Positions 56,215 to 64,000 of a stretch of DNA of 64,000 nucleotides are shown piece by piece (within the stretch, counting starts at the first letter, position 1; each line of letters begins with the position of its first letter). The stretch comes from Amaranthus tricolor (taxonomy: Eukaryota > Streptophyta > Magnoliopsida > Caryophyllales > Amaranthaceae). The notes under the pieces were generated by a model. That model was not told the DNA's origin, searched no databases, and saw nothing but the letters and a program-made list of their open reading frames with translations. A program made the position numbers and the translations under genes. The stretch lies in NCBI RefSeq assembly GCF_026212465.1, contig NC_080058.1, forward strand, positions 17,096,636 to 17,160,635, in the 5' to 3' direction.

Positions 56215-57901
56215 ATGAAAACACCAAAAACCTCAAACTCCGGCAAGAAAATGAACAGGAAAACACCAAAATCCTGTAAAATTTCTCAGCCGCAACCTCT
56301 TAAGGTGGTTCATCCTTCAACACAGATTGACGCTCCACCATCCTCATCTACCGAAACCAAAAATGAAACCCCAATTCTATCCACAATACATGTAGGAACC
56401 AAACGCCAGATCTCCACACCAAAAGGTGGTTCATCATCTAGACCAACCAAACGTTCAAATATTACTGATCCCGATAGTGCTGAAGAAGTTTCAAAGGAAA
56501 TGTCTGTAGGGTTCAGTTTAGACAAGTACTGGTATGATACTACTCCTTTTCCACAACTTCATGCCATTTTACAAAATCAAAACTGGGAAGTATTGATGAC
56601 CGATTTCAGTTGCAACCCAATATTTCCTAACCTAATGCGTGAATTTATTTTAAATTTCTCTATTGATTGTGGGGTGTGTTCTAGCACTGTTAAGGATGTA
56701 AAAATAGAATTTAACAGTGTTATGTTGGGGGAATGGTTCAATGTCCCTGCTGTTGGATTTGACACCTATCATGTTGGCTCGAAAATAGTATTTTCAAGGA
56801 TTAATGAACGAACTCTTCTGAAATTCTTAGGAATAGATCAAAAGAAAGGGAAAATAAGCCACAGCATCCTGTCTTCTTTGCATAAATTGTTGTACAATAT
56901 TGCTCGTAGATTCATCTTACCACGAAATTCCAAACGAAGTGAGGTTAGTCTACGTGATGCCACTTTGATTTATTGCATGGCCAATCATATTAAAATGAAT
57001 TTTCCTTCCTTGATGATTTCTCATCTTTCGGACTGCATTGAAAAGGGGAGTTTTGTTGGATATGGAGAGCTATTGACATGGATTTTCAAAAGATTTGGTG
57101 TAAATCTAGATGGCTTGCAGTTCCCTATGGGTCATAATATGAAAATAGGTGCCAAATGCTTACACAATCTGCACTTAAAATTGAATGATGAAGGGATATT
57201 GGTACATGCTGTGGAAGAGGTTAATGATGTTGATTCAGAACAAGACAAGGTTGAGGAAGTAAAGGAACAACTAGTTGAGGAAGAAAAGGAGCAGGAGTTT
57301 GTTCCCATTGCAACCACTGAAACAGCAGAAACTAGGGAACAGGGAGAAGCAGCTAGTAAGGGGGAATCAGGAGATAAAGGAGAAGCTATGGAGGATGATG
57401 ATTGTCACATTCTAGGTAGTGACTCAAGTGACAAGGAGATTGTGATAGCTATGAGGAAGCAACCTGGTTCAGTACAGAGAAAAAGTAGGAGGTTGGTTTC
57501 TAAACGTAAGGTTGTTATGGATGATGATATCACATCTCACAATATCCCTGAACCTACAAAATATGCACCTCCCTCTTCCAAACCAGCCACACCATCATCA
57601 CATAAAATTCCATCACCACTACCATTACCTATACAGCCTACACCACCACCATTTCCAACACATACTTCACTAGGTATAGGCTGTGCTAATTTTGATTCTA
57701 TTCCTGCAGCTTCTCTCGACTCCCTCCTCTCTAAGCTCAATGACCTACAGTCTCAATTCTTTGCTTTTCAAGATGAAACTCGTGTCTTACTTGCCTCAAT
57801 CACTGATCCAACTCATCCAGATGGAGAACCATCTTGGTGCCAAGCTGGACACAATTGAAGTGCAGACTGAGTTCATAGATGAAGATGAGACTGCTCCCTG
57901 A
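56215..57901 (+). CDS. E3 additional ORF downstream of pol (env position), nearly intact
   Basis: ATG at 56215; 547 codons open to 57858. A +1 frameshift near 57803 replaces the last ~20 residues of the family; in the other frame the conserved VQTEFIDEDETAP end runs to the stop at 57899-57901. Layout: basic Lys/Pro/Ser region (1-90, RPTKRSN near 76), globular region (about 95-330: LDKYWYD, GEWFNVP, LYNIARRFILPR, SEVSLRDATL, MANHIKMNFPSLMISHL, GAKCLHNLH), acidic Glu-rich region (335-410), basic RKSRRLVSKRK (422-432), Pro-rich stretch (445-485) and heptad-like end (500-530). No signal peptide or membrane span. Function unknown; nuclear role guessed from basic clusters only. Confidence 0.8.
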
Positions 57902-58193
57902 TTCCTCTTCCCACATTATTTAATGATCATTTTTTGGCCTTACTATCTATCAATCTAAAATTATCAAACATTTTTTTCTTTTGTACCATCTGGGGTACAA
58001 AGATGTATTTCTTTTGTTGAAACAGCTGCTACAATTCCTTTATTTTATATTGGTCTGTGATGTTATAATATGTGCATCTTTGGATTGCATTACATGGTGC
58101 TTGCCTTTATTTACTGTTTCTGATTTTCTTCAATGAAAAAATATTTACATTTGCGCTGTGGTTTGTTTATACTCATTCTTTTTGATTGATGAC

Positions 58194-58207
58194 AAAAAGG
58201 GGGAAGG
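58194..58207 (+). other. E3 upstream polypurine tract
   Basis: AAAAAGGGGGAAGG about 515 bp before the 3' LTR, within a TTGATTGATGACAAA context shared with E2. Confidence 0.7.
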
Positions 58208-58708
58208 TATTGCACAAACTTAAGAGAAGTTGTGAATACTACAGTTTCCATATCTTGATTGATTTATATTGCTCTAATAATGGAAGTTTTGAATACTCAT
58301 TCTTCAATGTGCTACATATATGATGCTCTGATGATATCTAAGCTATATACTCTGATTATGATGATTGTTATTCTGATCATGTGCTATGATTATGCTAGGT
58401 TTAAACTCAATATTGTTCCAGATTAAGTTTATGAATATCTTGACTAATTGAGTTTATGAATATCTTGATTAATTGTTCTGGTTACATTTTAAATATTTAA
58501 GGATTTGTGTTAACAAATTTTTTTTATATACATATTTGATATTATGTTTTTATATATGGAGTAAACTATTTTACTATGAGTGCATGGTAAATTGTATTGC
58601 AACAAGTTAATTTACTAAGTCATTTAGAGTTCCTTTAATCTCTGGTATGCTAAAAGAATTTTGTTTTACTCTATCTTACTTAAGTTTGTTTATAAGTTTT
58701 TCTTCATC

Positions 58709-58722
58709 AAAAAGGGGGAATT
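58709..58722 (+). other. E3 polypurine tract at the 3' LTR
   Basis: AAAAAGGGGGAATT directly abuts the LTR start. Confidence 0.9.
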
Positions 58723-59884
58723 TGTTGGTCTCTTAGGTTTTGATGATGACTTCACTTTTAAATAAACAAACATGTTTTAGAGATTGTTTTGTAGGTAAAT
58801 ATCCGATTTTGTTAAAATCGTTGATAAAGCCTATGGCTTGGTTCGTGGAAGTTGTACGTGTCTTAAATATCCAATAAGTTAGATAAATTCTTAGGATGTT
58901 AAAAGTAGACAGGCGGTCTACTGTTCCCAAAGTTGACAATCTGGCGGAAGTTGTAGATGGAGACAGTACACTATTCCTACGTTGCAAGTTTAGAGAAGAC
59001 ATCGGCTGGAAAACTGCAAATAATTTATTTTCTGTTTTTAAGTTGATGTAACGGTTAAGAGTTAAATTAGTTGCTTAATTAATTAATAAGTTGGTTGGCA
59101 AAACTATTTCTAGTCATCTAAAAATAACCTAAGACTTATTCTTTGTTGAGAAAAGGTCTCCTTTTATTTAGGATCTTCATTGAACTCCTATGCTATTTTT
59201 AGCATGAGGGAACCGTCTCCTATTTTTAGCAAATGGTAACCGGTTCTATTTCTGGTTCTCCACTATCTTTTCCTTTAGGAACAACTAAGTTAGTGGAAGT
59301 TATTTTGCAAAAGAAAGTTGCGGCTGTTCCCACTATAAATAGGAGGAACTACGCCTAAACCGGTTTGTATCCAAGAGTGTCCAATAAGGGAGATCAATTA
59401 AGAAAAATATTTTCAGCTATTTCATGCCAATTAGTTTATCATATTTTTCTTAAAGCAACTATTTAATTTTTATCCTCTTGAGAATTTGGCCATGTAAAGG
59501 TAAATGAGTGTTTTGTTGTAACTAGACTTAAGGGAAGTCTGGGGGAATAGAGAAGCTTCAAGAGAAGCGTGAGAAGAGAAAGAGAAGAGAAAGAGAAATA
59601 GGCTTAGAATAGAGAAGCTTCAAGTGAAGCAAATTGTTTTATGTGATTGTAATTGATTGCCTAAAACATAGTAAGAATTTTGAAATCCCGGGGGGGTCGT
59701 GGTTTTTCCTTCTGATTAGGCAGAGAAGGTTTCCACGTTTGTCACCTTTTATCTTTTTCACTTTAAGTTTAAGTTTTATTTTATTGTTATAATTCCGCAA
59801 AAATAGAGTCAAAAATCTTAAGCTTAATACACAACAATTCACCCCCCTTATTGTTGCATTCGACCATCTCTTTGTATTTCTACA
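58723..59884 (+). repeat. E3 3' LTR
   Basis: 1162 bp, TGTTGGTC to TTTCTACA; TATA box TATAAATA at 59334-59341; full length, unlike the 5' copy. Confidence 0.95.
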
Positions 59885-59889
59885 ATAAA
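59885..59889. repeat. E3 target-site duplication ATAAA (right)
   Basis: Matches 49758-49762. Confidence 0.9.
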
Positions 59890-61268
59890 TCTAACAAAAA
59901 AAAATTGCAAAAATGAACTTAAACAAGAACAAAGGATTTGTTAACGTGGTTTAGCTATCAATACACTACTCCTCACCTCTGGGTTCTTCTCCAACCCTTA
60001 GGATTTAACGCCTTTTATTAATGAACCCTAGATGACTAAGAAGATCTCTCTATCTTCTCTCACCACATTTTTTCCCTTGAAGTACATTTTACAAGCTCCT
60101 TAAATAAAAGTTCTAATCCCAATCTTACAAAAGAGAAATCAAAAAATACTTTTAAAAGTATTCCGAACTTTAGGCGTAGATAAAATTAAAATTCTAACTG
60201 TCTTTTACTCTAAGACCTATTACAAATGAGAGAGCTAGATGAATTAAGTTTACAAAACTAGATCGTGAGTTGTGTTGCAATTTGCTTAATTCTTGAATGA
60301 AGCCTCTTGTACATATGTTACGCCTCCAACATAGCCGTTAAAACCATTGAAACTTCATTCTTTGATTTTTGCCAACTTGCAACTAAAACTGACGCTCCAC
60401 CTTGACTTGTTCAACACACACGTTTTTGAGATCTTGCCATATTAGTACTCATGCCAAGCATTAAAATATTGATTAAATCATACAAAACAAACGAAATATA
60501 TAAGCCACATATTATTCCTTGATTTTAGGTTCATTTGAAATAATCTCCCTATATTTTAGGTGAGCTAAAAAACAACTCCATATTTATAGGAAAACCTATA
60601 AATAGTATATCTTGTTTACCAAGTAAATTAATTAATTTATCAATTTATAGACCGTGTAATTTAGCTATAAGATAAAAACGTGTAATTAAGCCATAAGTTT
60701 TACTTAGTTTAAAATACTTAATCTTATAAAAATGTTAAACTTAAGTCAACATAGTTCAAACTTATTTCAACACATATTTAGATTTAAATATTCTATCAAT
60801 TAAACACTTTATATCTAATATGATTTTGGACATATTTGAACAACTAAATATAATTACTTAATTTATTTGTTTAATTTAGGGAAATCATCAATGGTACCTA
60901 TGAGTTGTGGCATTTTAACAATGGTACCCCGTTGTTTTTTTATTATTAATGTTACCCTCGTATTATTGAGCGTTTTACAACCGTTACCTTTTTACATTAT
61001 CCGTCCAAAACCGTTAAATTTTTTTCATTTTCTTTTATTTTTCAATTCAAAACATAAAAGAAAGTTAATAGTTTTGAACGATTTGGGACGGAAAAAGTTA
61101 AAAAAGTTTACTATTGTAAAACGCTTAATAATACGAGGATACCATTGATAATAAAAAAAATTTATGGGTACCATTGATAAAGTGCCAAAACTTAGGGGTA
61201 TGATTGATAATTTCCCTTTAATTTAATATGCGTTTTGAATATCATCACTTAAAGGAGTTGAGTTTTTA
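59890..61268 (-). repeat. E5 5' LTR, right portion (after E3)
   Basis: Continues the LTR interrupted at 49762. It contains the MULE-like foldback 60879-61216. The terminus is AGTTTTTA, a decayed form of AGTCTTCA, followed by GAAAT. Confidence 0.8.
60879..61216. mobile_element. 338-bp MULE-like foldback element
   Basis: Starts GGGAAATCATCAATGGTACC and ends with the complement of GGGAAATTATCAATCATACC. The arms pair over nearly the whole element (for example CCTCGTATTATTGAGCGTTTTACAA faces its complement). A 9-bp duplication TTTAATTTA (60870-60878 and 61217-61225) fits Mutator-like elements. The E5 3' LTR lacks it at the homologous spot. Its open frame is not a gene. Confidence 0.85.
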
Positions 61269-61273
61269 GAAAT
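61269..61273. repeat. E5 target-site duplication GAAAT (right)
   Basis: Matches 44417-44421. Confidence 0.85.
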
Positions 61274-64000
61274 TAAATCTCAAGTTGCGTTTTTTAAGCT
61301 TTTATGTCACTTGCCTAAATTAGGTCAACCTTGATTTGTTAGACATGAAACTTGACACATAACACTAATTAATGTACATTATTGTTTTGAAATGGTTAGA
61401 ATTGAAAAAGAGGCATATGTGCAAAATTACTTGCCAGTTGCGCTTTTGAGCCTTTATAAGCTTTTATACCACTAACTTCTGTACAATAGTTCAAACTTGA
61501 ATCTTTGACATGAAACTTGGCACACAACACTAATTAGTATATATAGGTGTTTTAATATGGTTATAATTGTAAAAATAGGCATATGTATAAAATTACATGG
61601 CAAGTTGTGCTTTTAAGCCTTTTTAAGCTTTTATGCCACTTATTTTCTTAAAGTAAACTTCATTTGTTTTGAATGAGACTTGGTACACAGAACTAATTAG
61701 TCTATACTATTGTTTTGAAATGGTTAGAATTGAAAAAATAAGCATATGTATGAAATTAATTCTTAAGGTTCATTTCTATAGCTTTCTAAGCTTTTATGAC
61801 ACTTTGTTAAAGTAGTTTAACCATGGTTGTTTCGGTACGAAACTTGGCACACAATACTAATTAGTATATATTATTGTTTTGAATGGTTAGAATTGAAAAA
61901 ATAAGTATATGTATGAAATTACGTGTGAAGTTGCGCTTATAAGCCTTTTTTAGCTTTTATGTCACTAACTTGCTTAAACTACTTCAAACTTGATTTGTTT
62001 GGCATGAAATTTTGCACACAACACAAAATTAGTATTTATTATAATTTTGAAATGAATAGAATTGAAAAATAGGCATATTTAACAAATTAAGTCTCAAGGT
62101 TCGTTTTTAAGCCTTTTTAAGCCTTTATGTCACTAACTTGCATATAGTAGTTCAAACTTAATTTGTTTTGCATTAAACTTGGCACAAATACTAATTAATA
62201 CATATTATTATTTAGAAATGGTCAGAATTGAAAAAATATGCAAATGTAAGAAACAAAGTCTCAAGGTTCGTTTTTTAACTTTTTAAGCTTTTATGCTACT
62301 AACTTGCTTAAAGTAGATCAAACTTAATTTGTTTGGCATGAAATTTGGCAAACAACACAAATTAGTATATATTATTGTTTTGAAATGCTTAGAATTGAAA
62401 AAATAGGCATATGTAAGAAATTAAGCCTTAAGGTTCATTTTTAAGCCTTTTTAGGCTTTTATGGCATTAACTTAGTTAATGCAGCTCAAACTTGGTTTTT
62501 TTTTTTTTGGAAATCAGAGAATATTATTATAAAATACGAAAAAACCATTGGACATTAAGTAGAAACGAAAAACATAGACATGTATAATGCACTACTAAGT
62601 TCTAAAGAAAGACATTGACCCATCAAAACATCACAGGAGTAACTATTATTCCAAAGCCAAACACCACAACAAAAGGATCAAAAAGCTCAGAAAACAACAC
62701 CCAAAAACACAAAAAAGCAAAAAAATGACATGGCCCTAAAGCAAATCCCATCAACGAGCCCATAAGAGAACTATAGCCAAAGAAGCCCACTGCACCAGCG
62801 AACAGCAACAACACAACTGCACCAAAGGCACCAACAACCAATTCTGAAAGCAAACCCAGCCACAAACACAAGCCAACAATGAAAATTGGCAGCAGCAGCA
62901 GCCAATAGACAACACTAACAACAACATCCATACCACAGAACAATCACATCACATCACATCCCAACAGCAGCCCAAAGGATCACGTGCCAAGTTGCTTGAA
63001 ATGATGTGTCAAGTTGCGTTAATAAGCATTCTAAAGCTTTTATGCCACTGACTTGCTTACTAATTCAAACTTTATTTGTTTGGCATGAAGCCTTACACCC
63101 AACACTAACTAGTCTATTTTATTGTTTTGAAAGTTATTATTAAAAATATAGCCATATGTAACAAATTAAGTGCGAAGTTGCACTTTTAAGCCTTTTTATG
63201 CTTTTAAGCCACTAACTATCTTAAACTAGTTCAAACTTGATTTATTTGGCATCAGTCTTGCCACACAACACTATTAATATATATTGTTCTATAAAAAGGT
63301 TAGAAATAAAATAAAAGGCATAAGTATGATATTAAGGTTCGTTTTTAAGCTTTTTTAAGCTTTTATGCCACTAACTTGCTTAAAGTAGTTCAAATTTGAT
63401 TTGTTTGGCATAAATCTTGGCACACCACACTAATTAGTATATTTATTGTTTTGAAATGGTCATAATTGAAAAAATAGGCATATGTGTAAAATTAAGTCTC
63501 AAGTTCGTTTTAAAAGCTTTTTAAGCTTTTAAACCACTAACTTGCTTAAAGTAGTTTCAACTTGAGTTGTTTGGAACAAAACTTTAGTATATGTTATTGT
63601 TATAAAATGGTAAGAAATTAAGAAATAGGCATATGCTTGAAATGACATGCTAAGTTGCATTTTTAAGGCTTTTTAAGCTTTTATGCCACTAACTTGCTTA
63701 AACTAGTTGAAACTTGATTTAATTGGCATGCAACTTGGCACACCACGCTAAAAAGTATATATTATTGTTCTAAAATTGTTAGATTTGAAAAAATAGGCAT
63801 ATCCTTGAAATCACGTCCCAAGTTACGTTTTTAAGGCTTTTTAAGTTTTTATGCCACTAACTTGCGTAAACTAGTTCAAACTTTATTTGTTTGGAATGAA
63901 ACTAGGAACACAATGCTAATTAGTATATATTTTTGTTTTGAAATGGTAAGCATTAAAAAAATATCCATAAGCTTGAAGTTACGTGCCGAGTTGTGTTTTT
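61274..64000. repeat. Satellite array, ~165-bp monomer, running off the window end
   Basis: About 13-14 monomers. Each holds TTTTTAAGCTTTTATG, CACTAACTTGCTTAAA, CAAACTTGATTTGTTTGGCATGAAACTTGGCACA, AATTAGTATATATTATTGTTTTGAAATGG and AATAGGCATATGT in order. Distances between successive TTTTGAAATGG blocks are mostly 163-167 bp (for example 61381, 61550, 61714, 61877, 62043, 62210, 62377). A HindIII-type AAGCTT recurs in most units. Monomers are clearly diverged from each other. Confidence 0.9.
62496..62985 (-). mobile_element. LINE/SINE-like retroposon 3' end in the satellite
   Basis: A 13-nt T run at 62496-62508 on plus is a poly(A) tail on minus, preceded there by TTCTCTGATTTCC. About 490 bp of non-satellite DNA follows, with short repeats of CAACA and CACATCACATC. 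Flanking satellite is out of phase by about 90 bp and no target duplication was found. Too short to show a reverse transcriptase. Confidence 0.6.

Larger units (their letters stand above)
49763..59884 (+). mobile_element. E3: Sirevirus-type copia element nested in the E5 5' LTR
   Basis: Flanked by ATAAA at 49758-49762 and 59885-59889; removing E3 restores the E5-LTR sequence GAATAATAAATC seen in the other copies. The order is truncated 5' LTR, gag lacking its N-terminus, pol, additional ORF, polypurine tracts and 3' LTR. The LTRs differ at roughly 40 positions over about 955 aligned bp (~4%, counted by eye), so it is older than E2. A deletion of ~0.4 kb removed the LTR tail, primer-binding site and gag start. 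Confidence 0.95.
44422..61268 (-). mobile_element. E5: decayed copia element, host of nested insertions
   Basis: On the minus strand the order is 5' LTR (61268-49610, split by E3 and a MULE-like foldback), tRNA-iMet-type primer site, broken gag and protease, part of integrase, a foreign LTR-like segment where RT/RNase H should be, polypurine tract and 3' LTR (45655-44422). GAAAT flanks both ends. Without E3 and its extra TSD copy it is about 6.7 kb. The gag (CCHC plus coiled coil) and primer site resemble Sireviruses, but the sequence is distinct from E1-E3. It predates E3. Confidence 0.85.

Noticed and set aside
56215..57901. True envelope glycoprotein
   Set aside because: No signal peptide, transmembrane segment or glycoprotein-like cysteine pattern can be seen; only the position after pol suggests env.
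62623..62943. 106-codon hydrophobic open frame on minus, looking like a membrane protein
   Set aside because: It lies in the retroposon-like insertion, is made of CAACA/GTTGTTG-type low-complexity DNA, has no start context or homologue I recognise, and overlaps a second similar frame.

Overview
The window is repeat-dominated, AT-rich plant nuclear DNA, most likely from a eudicot. Plant-specific element types point to this: Sirevirus-type Ty1/copia elements, a Cassandra-like 5S-bearing LTR, a TR-GAG/LARD-type element with a GGCGCC primer-binding site, hAT and MULE-like DNA elements, a Helitron remnant and a ~165-bp satellite. I find no host protein-coding gene, tRNA or functional rRNA gene. 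All recognisable coding sequence belongs to transposable elements, nearly all of it broken. The species cannot be fixed from sequence alone. The names E1-E5 are mine.

Left third (1-20.9 kb). E1 (1-4740, minus) is the 5' part of a decayed Sirevirus whose left part lies outside the window; its LTR tip abuts a CA/TA microsatellite. At 6.1-8.7 kb an inverted-repeat element contains a nested 1.67-kb hAT-like element. At 8.8-12.8 kb a truncated LTR is fused to E4, a minus-strand copia element of another lineage. A Cassandra-like LTR lies at 13.7 kb and a broken Helitron gene fragment at 15.1 kb. A 3.6-kb solo LTR with perfect 5-bp target duplications occupies 16070-19678.

Middle (20.9-44.3 kb). 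E2 (20969-31394, plus) is a structurally complete Sirevirus with a TAATT duplication. Its LTRs differ by about 0.7%, its integrase/RT/RNase H frame is open, and an additional ORF lies downstream of pol. A copia RNase H scrap and the Rep part of a Helitron follow. A minus-strand non-coding LARD-like element (34.7-42.1 kb) carries four families of internal tandem repeats and contains a gypsy-type LTR (36003-37860) and a solo LTR with TSD CGATT (39380-40867).

Right third (44.3-64 kb) is a readable insertion stratigraphy. E5 (44422-61268, minus, TSD GAAAT) inserted at the edge of a ~165-bp satellite array. E5 lost RT/RNase H, where a gypsy-LTR-like segment with palindromic motifs now sits, and it gained a 96-bp foldback in gag. 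Its 5' LTR was then hit by E3, a second Sirevirus (49763-59884, TSD ATAAA), and by a 338-bp MULE-like foldback with a 9-bp TSD. The satellite continues from 61274 past the window end, interrupted by a LINE-like poly(A) retroposon.

Most interesting points: (1) an additional ORF of about 560 codons downstream of pol in two Sireviruses, nearly intact in E3; (2) an in-frame UAA at the gag/pol boundary kept in all three Sireviruses, next to a 3' splice-site-like motif; (3) a near-perfect 96-bp foldback with LTR-like ends and a near-match 5-bp TSD; (4) arrays of short palindromes at the same relative place in two unrelated LTR-like segments; (5) the satellite array and its boundary.
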